A stretch of 64,000 nt of DNA from assembly GCF_003573695.1 (NCBI RefSeq), contig NW_020650971.1, positions 1,488,984-1,552,983 on the forward strand. Reading direction: 5' to 3'. Made by a program: the position numbers and the translations under genes. Source of the DNA: Papaver somniferum (lineage: Eukaryota; Streptophyta; Magnoliopsida; Ranunculales; Papaveraceae). Every line of letters begins with the position of its first letter. The stretch's first letter is position 1. The notes beneath the pieces are model-generated. The model had not been told where the DNA came from. It ran no database searches and worked only from the letters and a program-made list of their open reading frames with translations. This document shows, in pieces, positions 34,862-46,084 of this stretch.

Positions 34862-35465
34862 GTCTTCCGATTGGCTAACATACATTCAGAAGTTTATGCA
34901 AATGCAATATCTTCTGATTATTACAAGTTCAAAACCAGCAAAATTTTGGTTTTTCAAAAATTCTGATTTTTGGGCTATCGTATATTCAGGAGTTTATGCA
35001 AATGCAATATCTTCCGAATATGCTTGTTGCATAACAAACCATGCCATGGCTCTAGGTGGTTCCAAGAGGCGCAAACCTAAGGATTTTAGAAGGTTAGCCA
35101 ACATACATTCAGAAGTTTATGCAAATGCAATACCTTCCGATTATTACAAGTTCAAAATCAAAAAAAAATTATTTTTCAAAAATTCTGATTTTTGGGCCAT
35201 CGTATAATCGGGAGTTTATTCAAGTGACATATCTTCCGAATATGATTGTGGCAGATCCCACCATGCCATGGCTCTAGGTGGTTCCAAGGGCTATTTTAGA
35301 AGGTTAGGCAACATACATTCGGGAGTTTATGTAAATTATATTCCCTCTGATTATTACAAGTTCAAATTTTGAAAAATTTCTGATTTTTGGGCCATCGTAT
35401 ATTCGGGAGTTTATTCAAATGACATGTCTACCGAATATGACTGCGGCTGATCCTACCATGCCATG
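34862..35465. repeat. Three tandem units of about 190-240 bp
   Basis: Each unit contains AACATACATTCRGRAGTTTATG, a TTCYGATTATTACAAGTTCA block, a TTTCTGATTTTTGGGC block, YATCGTATATTCGGGAGTTTA, CTTCCGAATATG and CCATGCCATGG. Units start near 34878, 35099 and 35309. Upstream (34450-34680) the same ATTCGGGAG/CTTCCGAAT inverted pair appears singly. Confidence 0.75.
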
Positions 35466-35735
35466 GTTATAACTCAAAAATGAAAAGAAATGAAATATGA
35501 AACAAAAATCATTCAAATACTGCACCCACTATATGCGGACGCATGCTTCTTATCTTGTCTACCAAATGCATTCGGAGGATAAAAATAATATATTATCTAC
35601 AGATTATCTAAGGACAATTTTACCATTATGAATTACGCGGGATAAGGGCTGGCTACATTTTACATTTGGGTGACATTTTTTCTTTTATTGTTGGCTCCTA
35701 AATCCTTTTAAATGGCCCCTAAATATGCCAGTTTT

Positions 35736-36138
35736 TTTTTTTAATAGTATTTTACACAATGCCTCGTGCTGAACTTGGGTAGTGTTACTTATGCCGGCTT
35801 TCAGATTGAATAGGAAGCAATGAAGTATCCAACCTATCTGGATCATGAAAAAGTCAAATGAACACAGATTACTGTGATATATGGAGCTCCACTAACATTC
35901 TTATACGGTACAAGTTGGCGAGGAATATATCTAAAAGGTTAGATAAAAATAATATATTAGAAAAATATATGGAGCTCCACTAACATTCTTATACGGTACA
36001 AGTAAATGGGACTTCCATTGAAAAAAAGCATTTTTCCAGAAAGCTAAATAAGATGTTCAAATGATTTGTATGATCGGTTAATTGATTTATCTCTTCCTCC
36101 ATAACCACCAATTAATTAGCACTTACCAAACTAATATC
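35736..36138 (+). promoter_or_regulatory. 5' flank of the intact WAK gene with a duplicated block
   Basis: ATATATGGAGCTCCACTAAC followed by ATTCTTATACGGTACAAG occurs twice, at about 35878-35915 and 35966-36002, 88 bp apart. One copy is also present in the promoter of the truncated partner (32280-32310). The rest resembles that promoter as well. No convincing TATA box position could be fixed. Confidence 0.55.
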
Positions 36139-38788
36139 ATGTTCATACAACGAATCCTGTTAATCCAGTTCTGTTTCTGTTTAATGTCAATAACATCTCT
36201 TGATGCATTTGGGGAGACAAAGCCAGGGTGCACAGACAAATGTGGTAATGTAAGCATACCTTACCCGTTTGGCATAACTAGTGAAGCAGGAGAAGGAGGA
36301 TGCTCCATTCCTAGAATTGGTTACGGCTATGAAGTTCGCTGTAATTCGTCTTACGATCCCCCTAGGCCATTTTTTGGCACAGGTAACCTCCAAGTTCTTA
36401 GTATATTTGAAACTGAAATTCGCGTTTCCAGCGTTATAGCTAAAGTATGTCGGAATATACATGGTGATGTGGTGATCGATAATCCCGAAGTCAACATGAG
36501 CGTGCAGCGGACACCTTTTACATTCTCGAACACAAAGAACAAGTTACTTCTCATCGGTTGTAATTCTGTAGCGGCTAACCATGGGTTCGATCAGGAAAAT
36601 AGGGACACCTTCACCACATGTATATCATATTGTAACAGCAGGGGAAGCGTTGCGGAAGGGCCTTGCGGTGGTGGGAATGGGTGTTGCCAAAGCACCATTC
36701 CTAAAGGGATCAACAAATTTCAGACACAAGTTTCTGGGGGTGACAATCCTAATATTACAAATTTCTTTTCCTTCAGCCGTTGCAGTTATGCTTTCGTGGG
36801 TGACTATGAGCAGTTCAATTTCTCTGCATCGGATCTTCTAGCGGTGCCTGAAGACAGAATTTTCCCAGCTGTTCTTAATTGGGCAATAGGGGATAAGACA
36901 TGTGAAGAAGCACAAAAAGATCCAACCACTTATGCATGCCATGAAAACAGTCAGTGCAACAATTCAGACAACAGTCCTGGGTATCGTTGCACTTGCTTTG
37001 AAGGTTACAAGGGGAATCCTTATTTCAGTCCTGGATGTATAGGTATGTGTGTATTTGGTGATTAACTCGATTTCATTTTATCCTAAAAATATGCTAAATT
37101 AAAAAACTATATATATACAGTAACTTATTTGTAGGAACGGAGTGAGTATTATAGGACTGCAATTTTCCGTAATTTCTAACAAGTTTCGTATCATGTAATG
37201 TGAGTACCCATGAACAGACATTAATGAGTGTGAGGATGAAAAAAACAATCCATGTGAAGGTAAATGCATCAATACCAATGGGAGCTTCAAGTGTATTTGT
37301 CCAGCGGGCAATCAAGGCGATGGGAAGAAAGGCGGACCAGGTTGCATCCGCAAGGTTCCAATTATACAAGTTACTCTGGGTAAAGTTTTCATTCTTAATT
37401 ACAAAATAACAACAGTACATGGAGTCAACATACTTCTCCTTGGTTTCATGTTTCAATTAATTTCTTCTTCGTTCAGTCCAAAATTTTGGCAATAATTTGT
37501 ACTCTATTAAGCTATAGTACTTATTCCGAGCCCAATTCTATTCATAATTCATGCAGGTATAGGTTTAGGGCTGTTGTTTCTAATTATTACAAGCTCCTGG
37601 ATATACTTGGTCATTCAGAAAAAAAGGTTAATAGAAATGAAAGAGAAATTTTTTCAACAAAATGGTGGGTTGCTATTACAACAGCAACTGTCGTCAAATG
37701 AAGGTGGTGCAGAGAATTCAAAGATCTTTACTGCGAAAGAGCTCAAATTAGCAACCAACAATTATGATGATAGTTTAATTGTTGGAAAAGGAGGCTATGG
37801 AGTTGTTTACAAGGGAACCTTGTTAGATAATCGTATAGTTGCGATTAAGAAATCCAAAATAGTTGATCAGAGTCAAATTGATCAATTTATAAATGAAGTA
37901 GTTATTTTAACGCAGGTTAACCATCGGAACGTGGTGAAGCTCTTGGGGTGTTGTTTAGAGACTGAAGTTCCCATGCTTGTTTATGAATACATTTCCAACG
38001 GCACCCTCTTCCAACATATTCATCCTAGCCGTGGAGAGCCTTCCATTTCCTGGGCAAGCCGCTTGAGGATTGCTATTGAAACTGCAGGTGCACTTTCTTA
38101 TTTACACTCGGCAGCTTCAATACCTATCATTCATAGAGATATCAAATCTACCAACATACTTTTAGATGAAAATTACATCGCAAAAGTAGCGGACTTTGGA
38201 GCATCCAGGTTGATTCCTTTGGACCAAACAGAATTATCCACACTAGTGCTTGGGACTTTAGGATATCTTGATCCTGAATACTTCAACACAAGCCAACTGA
38301 CAGAGAAGAGCGACGTTTATAGCTTTGGCGTAGTTCTCGTAGAGCTTCTGACGGCAGAAATGCCCATTTCTCAGGCGCGGTCTTCAAAACAATTAAGTCT
38401 TGCACCCTATTTCATTTCGTCCATGCAAGAAAATAAATTGTTCCAACTTCTTGATGCTCGAGTACGCAACGAAGGGACACCAAAACAAGTCGTTGCAGTT
38501 GCAGAACTTGCGCAACGTTGCCTTAGCTTGGAGGGTGAAGATAGACCAACAATGAGACAAGTAACGACAGAACTAGAAAGACTGAGAGAGGCAGAGAAAG
38601 AAGCTTGGTCACTTCCAGCAAACAACGAAAATAGGTCGAGCTTACAGTATGAACCAAGGGACCTCTATAGTGTTCCCGTAACCGGCTCAGCAGCTGGTGA
38701 CTCCGGGCAATGTAGTTTGTATACAACTGATTCGGGGCAATATTGTTCGAATACAGATACCACAGTCCAGATGAGCATGCCTCGATGA
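36139..38788 (+). CDS. WAK-like: Wall-associated receptor kinase (three exons, intact)
   Basis: Exons 36139-37042, 37218-37379 and 37557-38788 join in frame (GT-AG, both introns phase 1) into 765 residues, normal for WAKs. The start at 36139 is chosen over 36082 because the paralogue's Met aligns there and a signal peptide ([15 protein letters not shown]) follows. Order: GUB_WAK pectin-binding domain ([19 protein letters not shown]), a Cys-rich EGF-like region ending exon 1, a calcium-binding EGF in exon 2 ([17 protein letters not shown]), a transmembrane helix at about 356-377, then a Ser/Thr kinase with [11 protein letters not shown] (432-442), Lys453, HRDIKSTN (Asp550), DFG (Asp568) and [10 protein letters not shown]. 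All catalytic residues are present. WAKs bind cell-wall pectin fragments and signal in expansion and defence. The head-to-head truncated copy is at 31679-32047. Confidence 0.93.
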
Positions 38789-39358
38789 TTGTTTATTTTA
38801 TGTTTTATCTTTATTGAGTTTACTGAAGGAAAAAGACTATTCTGTTGGATCCATTGTGGGTCGCAGTTGCAATTTTCTTATTGGAACATTTTTCTTTTTT
38901 TTGATTGGTAAATTGAAGATTTTATTGGAAGTTCAAATATGTTCTCCAGTTCTTTTGAATTAACAATGCAATCACGCACTTCACGAATGAATGATACCAA
39001 TGGGTATAAATGTCTCGAATGTCAAATTCTAGAGGCGAGGACTCACTTCGAACAAATATGCGGCGATTCTTGAACTATTTTAGGGTTCTTTCCCCTCTTG
39101 TAGACGTGTATGGAACTAGACTGATTAAAATGATTTAGTTGTGATGGTTATAAAATTTATCTCTTGATTAACAAAAATTTATTGGATCAGACAAAACCAT
39201 TAATATTATCCATTTTGGTTCTGGTAAGACAAAATTGAAAAGAAGTTCTTTATAGGCCGTCATAACTCATTAACTTCTTCAGTACGTCATACCCTATACA
39301 ACGTCTTATCATAGCATAAAAGTCTATAACATTGTTAGGCACATACAGGTACTAATGT
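38789..39358. other. 3' flank of the WAK gene
   Basis: T-rich sequence (TTTATTTTATGTTTTATC) suitable for 3' end formation directly follows the stop. No further gene or repeat is seen up to 39358. Confidence 0.5.
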
Positions 39359-39399
39359 GACTAGATTTGTGCCCGTGCAATGTATGGGGCATATTTTTT

Positions 39400-39795
39400 C
39401 TTTTGATCTGGTGTGTGCGGGGTTTTCATCGCCCCATGACAATGCACTTTTAATTTGGTGTGCGCGGGGACCCGCTCGTGACAATTGACAATGCATCTTT
39501 ATATGGTGTGCGCGGGTTTCACTGCACCCCGTGGCGGCACATTATTGATTTGGCGTGCGTGTAGCGGCCCGTCCCGTGACGCCGTATTTTGATTTGGTGT
39601 CTGTGGCGCTCTGTCCCGTCCCGTGACGATGCATTTTTGATTTTTTGTATGCAAGGATCCGCCCTGCCGTGTGGGGATGCATTTTTTATTTGTTGTACGC
39701 AGGGCTTCGTCCTGTCCTGTGTGGATGCATTTTTTATTTGATGTGTGCGGGGCTTTACCCCTTTCCGTGTCGATGCATTTTTTATTTGATATGGT
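39400..39795. repeat. GC-rich 48-bp minisatellite, about seven to eight units
   Basis: Units run GATGCATTTTTTATTTGRTG, then TGYGCRGGGCTTYGYCCYGT, then CCCGTG. The period is 48 bp, so reading frames persist: the minus strand gives 16-residue repeats beginning QIKNAST. Confidence 0.75.
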
Positions 39796-40264
39796 TGGAC
39801 AAACACTTTAAATAGGTGAAGAATATGTGCAATTTTTCTTTTCATTATAGTAGTAAACATGTGGGAGATATGTGAATTTTTTTCCATAATATATATTAAC
39901 TTTAAGAAAAGTCTCCTAGAGATGCTCGACAGTCCGGCTACGATGGGAACGGGAAGCATACACAGAATATGTAGCCCCTGTTATCAAATCGACAACTCAC
40001 CATTGTGAGCAACTTTAACTGACAAATAGTTAGACAAAATTAACCGAATTTGCCCATAAACTCTCTCCTAAATTTACTACTACAGAGATCAAAAATTGGG
40101 GGTTTGAATGTAAGCTTAAGAAAACATGCTCTCCGCTGTCATAATTACAACAGTAGTAATTGATGGTGGCGATGGATATATACAGTGGTGGTGGGGTTCG
40201 CTTGATTGATTCTCGTCATATTATGCTGGCGGGGTGCTACCTTGTTGATGCAAACCGGTAGAGA

Positions 40265-40726
40265 ATGAAGATTGAATGCAATAAGATGAATAAGGAGATG
40301 GTGGTGGCGATCAACCCTCGAGTTCCGGAGTTTCGAAAGAGTCGAGCATCAACCGAAAAAATCAATCAGAGAAAGCAATCACGACAAAATCAAGAAGAAA
40401 AATTTCTAGGGCTAGACTTCTCAGAGAAATACAGGTCTTTAATACATCTTCTTGGTATAGATTTAGGACACAACCATAATTACGGAAACAGTAGAAACTT
40501 TGTATACACAGTTAGCGTCAGCACGGACTTCTATATGAAAGAATGTTTATCTAGCCAAATTAGGAAAACCAATGATCGATCCTGTTTAAGGGACCCTGAC
40601 AAAATCAGGAAACCCAACGATCAGACGGACGCCTATATAAAATATATAACGAACGGATCCGCGTCGTCGGATGATAAAATCGATGATCGGATTTGTAAGA
40701 CTACACAGACAACACTTCTTTTATAA
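40265..40726 (+). CDS. Unrecognised ORF, 153 codons, within the GACTAG-flanked element
   Basis: A hydrophilic, Arg/Lys/Asp-rich frame with no motif I recognise. Segments such as RKSRASTEKINQRKQSRQNQ and IRKTNDRSCLRDPDKIRKPN suggest partial internal duplication (RKTND / RKPND). The frame ends a few bases before the element edge, which hints that it belongs to the element. It may be a chance ORF. Confidence 0.25.
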   Translation: MKIECNKMNKEMVVAINPRVPEFRKSRASTEKINQRKQSRQNQEEKFLGLDFSEKYRSLIHLLGIDLGHNHNYGNSRNFVYTVSVSTDFYMKECLSSQIRKTNDRSCLRDPDKIRKPNDQTDAYIKYITNGSASSDDKIDDRICKTTQTTLLL

Positions 40727-40875
40727 TATAGACTAGGTATCAGGCCGGGACTCAACCTTTTCTTTTTTGCTAATTTGAACTTTTTTGTCGGTGTCAAGTA
40801 ATTCACCTAAGACTTGTCAATTCAATTTTTAATGCATTTTTATATGATTTAGAACTTTAGTCTCTTCGTATCTTA

Positions 40876-41596
40876 GAGCAACTGCAGTGGACGAGTAAAC
40901 CCAAATATTTGGTCCAGTGGGCTGGCGCAGTGGGATGGACTATCGATCAAAATTTGATCAAAGAGTAAAAACCAGACCAAATTTGATCGGCGACCAAGAC
41001 CAAACCAAAATATAGTCAGGCGTTTATATAATCTCCGCCTACACCACGGACATTGATATAGTCTACGCCACTCATCAGGCACTCGTATAGTTAACGCCCA
41101 ACGAACAAGCGTTGGTAAAATATACGCCTGGATGGGGCGTTGGTTAAATGTACGCCCCGTCGGACGTACATAAAGTTAACGCGGGCAACAGGCGTTTATA
41201 TTCTTAACGCCTAAAGAGAGGCGTTTATATAGTCAACGCCTAAAGTTTTAAAACTTTAGGAAATTTGCTTGGGGCGTTGTCTTTATCAACGCCCCATTTT
41301 TTTTTTTTTTTGAACCCGGGCGAACGTATAATCTCCGTCCTACACACCAGGCGTTGCTATAGTTCACGCCCCATACCAGGCGTTATCTTTATCAACGCCC
41401 CATACCACGCGTTATCTTTATCAACGCCCCATGCCAGGCGTAATCTTTATCTACGCTGGACGATGAAGCGGACTTTATATCAACGCGCGACCAAATTTAC
41501 TCGTCAACCGCTACGCCACAGGACGGACTAAACCCAAATTTGGTCTTTTTTTTTAGTCTTTGATCTTTAGTTATACTCGCACCACTGTGGACGCTC
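40876..41596. mobile_element. PIF/Harbinger-type MITE, 721 bp
   Basis: The ends GAGCAACTGCAGTGGACGAG and the complement of CTCGCACCACTGTGGACGCTC form inverted repeats, flanked by TTA on both sides (40873-40875 and 41597-41599), the Harbinger target signature. A subterminal and internal array of GGCGTTTATATAGTYAACGCC-like units (period near 30 bp) fills 41010-41460. No transposase. The end sequence matches the element that starts at 62781 (GAGCATCCACAGTGGGCGAG). Confidence 0.85.
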
Positions 41597-41599
41597 TTA

Positions 41600-42050
41600 A
41601 GAATCCCATTGAGTAAGGAAACTAAACATTTAGAGAAATTTGACAAAATATGTTATTTTAGTCGTGTCAGAGTTAGGATTTTTAAAATCTAAGTTTTTGT
41701 AAAGTGAAATATAATTGAAATATAATTGTTCATAATTAACAGAACAAAATTTAAACAATATTTAGAATCTTAGCTAGTTTAGTTAGAATTGTCATTCTTG
41801 AATTTTAAGAAAAGTTGTTATTCTTTTCTGCCGTCTCTCAAATCCAAATTGCTTTATCCATCACCTTCTTCAGTTATTTTTCCATCTGTAATAAATACAA
41901 GATTGATAAAATTATTTTTGGATTTATTGGTCATGTGCCGAGTTCTGGGCATTGCACATATTTGTCCTTATTTTTATCATTTTATATACTTTCTTCCCTG
42001 CAATTGTACTGGCTCCGCTTTTCTTTTTATTATTTGTTCGTGAGATTGCA
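41600..42050. other. AT-rich spacer
   Basis: Overlapping short frames are hydrophobic and low-complexity. No gene is called. Confidence 0.5.
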
Positions 42051-42054
42051 ATGC

Positions 42055-42450
42055 CTGTTGTTGACATAGTTTTTCTTGTTTCTCTCTTTCAAGACATGTT
42101 TTTTGTGCGAAAGGTCGTGTTTGTTTATGTATTTGGTCACATTTTATTTGAACACCTTGCTCAATGAGAATATAATTGGCTTCTTCCAATTGTTAATCTG
42201 TTTATAATTTACATTTTGCTTTTTTCTTTCATAACGCGTTTTTTGTGCCAAGGATCGTGCCTGTTGTATTTTAGACAAAAAATTACTTAATAGTCGATGT
42301 TTTATTTCATATATATTAATATAATTTATGAATTCGAATTTTACTCTTGATGGTTCCCTTTTTGGTCGTTGATGCATTTTTTCTTGTTTCTCTCTTTTGC
42401 GACGTGCTTTTTGCGCCAATGATGTTGCCTGTTGTAACACAAACAAATCC
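42055..42450. repeat. Degenerate tandem repeat, three units of about 160 bp
   Basis: TTCTTGTTTCTCTCTTTyrm, then GACRTGYTTTTTGYGCSAA, then GTCGTGCCTGTTG recurs near 42073, 42216 and 42385. In one frame on the minus strand it translates to repeating QQATSLAQKARRKREKQEK. No family recognised. Confidence 0.55.
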
Positions 42451-45400
42451 TTGATATTTTAAGTGAATTGCTATAATATTATGTAGTTATCGAAAAAATA
42501 ATTCTCAGGATTTTACTTTTGATAGCTCCTTTTTTGGTTGTTGCGATTCTCTAATGAGCCGTTGTCGTTGGGAGAATTTTCCTATCGTGATGTAGTCACA
42601 CACAATAAGATCTTAATTTGAGAATAACAATTGGTATGTAAGCCTTATAAATGTAACGGTAGAAACAATCTCTATACACAAATTACATGGTTACCAATTC
42701 AATCAATGTATCCTAAAAATCTGAGTTGGGAAAATGAATAGAGATTCAAGCATAAAGAGTAGGAAAGAACCTTGTCGGCCTCAATCCTGGAGGAAAAATA
42801 AAAAAAGGTACAAAAGCATAACAATGTGTTCCTATAAGCTGTTGGTCACCTGTTTGAAAAGCTTCTCACTGCTTGTGAAAGACAAAAAAAAATTAAATTT
42901 ATGGTTCTTGTTATTACCTTAAGGTCTTGCTTCTGTGGTGCAACTTAAGATAAACCCGGCCTGCCATTAATTTCCCAAGCTTTCTATAAAAACATTCATA
43001 ATCTGTGTTAGCCAAACATCAACCCAAGTGTACGATATTACACCAAATAATTTTGAGGATAACATGATTTAACTGCGGAGTCCCAACATATCTTAATTTT
43101 CCAAATCAGTACGACCTGCTTGTCCTCAATCGACTATATAGAAACTTGTTTCAAAAAATGAAAAAGTTAAATAAACTAAGAAGTGAAGAAAGGCCAACGT
43201 CGATTATAAACATTGTTGACCCAAGTCCTAAAATACCTCTCAGAAACAGATGATTTCTTTCCATGACCACGCCGTAGTAAAATCTTGGTTAATAAGTTGA
43301 TCAAAATTTGTCTTCCCTCCATCTGAACCAAAACATGGTTTGGTTATCTTTCTATCTAGACTAAAACACGTCTTTTTGAATTGTCTAAACCACCAATAAG
43401 TCCATAGAAAACTATTTCGTAAAAAACAATTGAACCAAATTGACATTATTGACTTACGAAATCTGATCGTTCATGACACTTACAAATACTGTACTTACGT
43501 GATCTGATTTTGCTTGGGTTTCATCAATCAAATGGACACTTAGAACTGGTGCACATGCTGCATATCAGGCGCTACCGATCGTTGAACTGATGAATACAAA
43601 GAAAAGAAGTAAGCGTTCCTATAAAAAAGAAGCAAATTAAGCGTTCCTATGAATACAAAGATATGACGCAATTACTCCAGACGAACTCAAGCGAACTCGA
43701 AAGTTGATATTAACATTTAGTAAGTCAGAATAGAACAATCCAAACAGCATAAAATTATTATTACGAAAATATACCCGATTATATATGTTCTGATTAGATT
43801 TGATAAGGCTTCTAAACAGAACTATCATGCATTCTCGCTTTAGCGATTCATCCAACAGCCGGGGGTCGTGTGTCTTCTTACACTTCCTTCGAGTATCCCA
43901 CTAATATTGGGGTTTGACATTACCGAAATCACATACTCCTAAATATCAATTACTCGCTCAACAACAAACAGACGAAACAAAAAAAATAAGGATTCGAATT
44001 TGACCAAAATGGCTGGCTAATGAATTTATTGTTTCTGTCATAAACGGAGATGCCAGTTCATAATCGATTTATAGGATTCCAAAGTCCAAGTTGCGATGTT
44101 TCAAGCGATAGGTTTTAAAATCTCTTACCAAAAGAAACTCTCATGGATAAATTTAGTTTCGGACCAACTGTTCCAAAAATGTTGTGTCCTTTCAAGTGGC
44201 TTAGGCACCGGTTGCAAAGGGTGGTTGTTGACGTGGCTTCTTAATATTTCAGTATTGCTGAGAATGAATATGGTGTCAACACGTCAGCCTCAACATCCTC
44301 CTTTATATAAAGAAGTATTGGTAAGGACACGCCACTTAGTTAATATCTGAAGACTCAATGTCTAACAAATAGTGGTTTCCCTCTCACCAGCTTAAGGAAT
44401 TTAAAGTAGTTGTTGAACTATTTCCTTATAATGTGATTACGAGGATTGTATCATCGAGAGAAGCACTGCTCAAAATTTATTTTCGAGATAGAACAAAGAC
44501 GTCAAGAAATATCTACATGTACCGAGAAATAATCACACCTTATTAAATTCCACAGAAACCCATGCAAATGGATATCATGTGGAACCTCATAGTGATGAGA
44601 ATGTAATTGATTGCATCTTTTATAGTCTCTAATATATTTGGAAGGAAATATATTTTAGAGAAACTAATGAGTCAATCTACTGAAATGTAAACCACAATAG
44701 TATTTGGATTATTGAATTTATATTGACTTCGACGATGAAATGTTAGGAATTGACTCATACAGGCTTTGGTCATAACCATAAAGTAACTTTGGTTGTTACA
44801 TGACGATCGTTTTGAAAGCACTCATACGAACATCACTTTATTTAAGTGAAAAAAAACAGGAGAAAGATTGACAGAATGCGAAATGACGGCATATCTCTCA
44901 ATACGTGTTCTCTAAAGAACTAAATGCACAACAACCCCCCCCCCCCTCCCCCCTCTCTCCATTTTGCTGTTAGGTAAGAAAGCATATCACTCATTTTTAC
45001 AAAGTGTCCAATAAAACAGGATAGAGACCATCCTAAGATGCAAATGGTAAAATTTACATATTACAAAGAAAACAAGGTGAAATTCAGAAAAATATTCATA
45101 CAGAACGCGGACCATTAAAGTGACTTATGGCGCTGGTGAATGTTTTGACATTTTGGAATAATTATAGTTCCCAAGAAATTTGCGTCTCGAAAACTACTAG
45201 CACATATTTTACATCTTGTAAATGCTTGCGAGATCAAAAGGACTTGATGGTTATTGCATGTTTAATAGGATCAATGCAGAGTATCCTATACCGCAAGGTC
45301 CCGCAAAGTTTATTATCAAAGGTTACAGATGGTGCCTAAGGAATAGGTTATGCGTACCAACCTATATTTTATTGCTTTGGGGATATGCAATTGTTTGAGG

Positions 45401-46080
45401 GTCATAACAATTTCTGTTGGTTTCGGTAATTTCGTGTAATGTGGGTGAGAAACAAATCTAAACCCTAAACAATGTACTGCAAGGGGGTACTTTAGATTCG
45501 AGAGATCAATCTGTACAAGTCCGTCCTAAACCAAGAAATGACTGTTCCAGACTTGCTTCGGTCACAAAGTGGAGGAGAAGGGTTGGTTTTGGGAAGGGAA
45601 GCAAAGAGAGTGTTGAGACCAGAATAGTTGATTCTGGAAGAGTAGTTGTTTTGTGACTTGTATCAGAAAGTGGGAAGCTAATAGGTGGGAAAGCTAGCAA
45701 ACGTTTTCTGATTGTTGTATGCTCCTAACCAGAACTTGTTGTTCGGTGGAAATAGGTAATGCATATTTATCCAAGTCGAAGTGAAACGTACTCTGGTCTC
45801 ATTAAGAAATTGAAAATGGGTGAGTAAATGGGAGGAGGTGGTAACCGGTAACGCTTAGAGTTGTTGTTCCATAAAAGAAAGCGTTTCACCATTACTCCAT
45901 GTATTTACTAACCGCCTCATCTTTATGACACTTTCAAATAACGAGCGTAGTGTACGCTGCACGATGTAAACTGCCAAACCAATACCCAATGAGCATCCCC
46001 CAGTTTGTGACATGTGTTGATGTCTCGAGTGTTTTTATGGAAAACATGTAGCATGTTGTTGTTGTCTGGCAAGTTGAGCT
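42451..46080. other. Anonymous region, no supported gene
   Basis: About 3.6 kb with only short frames. Around 44170-44500 the DNA has LTR-like features (TGTTCCAAAAATGTTGTGTC, a TTTATATAAAGAAG box, then a run toward a 3' processing-like region). It could be an eroded Copia LTR belonging to the pol relic at 48.4-50.7 kb, but I could not prove a pair. A nearly pure C tract of about 22 bases sits at 44934-44955. Confidence 0.4.
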
Positions 46081-46084
46081 TGGG

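Larger units (their letters stand above)
33957..35735. mobile_element. Mutator-like (MULE) element with internal tandem repeats
   Basis: The left end (CCTGCCATTTTTAGGGGTCG, then CAAAAGGATTTACGGGCC) is the imperfect complement of the right end (GGCTCCTAAATCCTTTTAAA, then TGGCCCCTAAATATGCCAG). This gives inverted repeats of about 60 bp starting in GGCCATTTTT-like sequence. Long, AT-rich inverted ends suit Mutator-like elements. A 9-bp duplication could not be identified, so the ends are approximate. Inside are a broken acidic ORF (34171-34374) and tandem repeats (34862-35465). No transposase. Confidence 0.55.
39365..40730. mobile_element. Unclassified element flanked by GACTAG repeats
   Basis: The segment starts ATTTGTGCCCGTGCAATG and ends TTCTTTTATAATATA, with GACTAG on both sides (39359-39364 and 40731-40736). 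It contains a 48-bp minisatellite (39400-39795) and an ORF of 153 codons (40265-40726). A 6-bp duplication suggests insertion, but there are no clear inverted ends, LTRs or poly(A) tail. The final CTAG recalls a Helitron 3' end, yet no hairpin precedes it. The class is left open. Confidence 0.4.

Noticed and set aside
39365..40736. Helitron
   Set aside because: The right side ends in CTAG, but there is no GC-rich hairpin just before it, no TC start and a 6-bp flank duplication, which Helitrons do not make.
44934..44955. Poly-C tract as a telomere-like or G-quadruplex signal
   Set aside because: It is a single homopolymer run without a telomeric repeat. It could be an assembly artefact or simple slippage.
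44168..44960. Copia LTR pairing with the pol relic at 48.4-50.7 kb
   Set aside because: It has LTR-like start words and a TATA-like box, but I found no second copy within the window and no primer-binding site, so it is not called.
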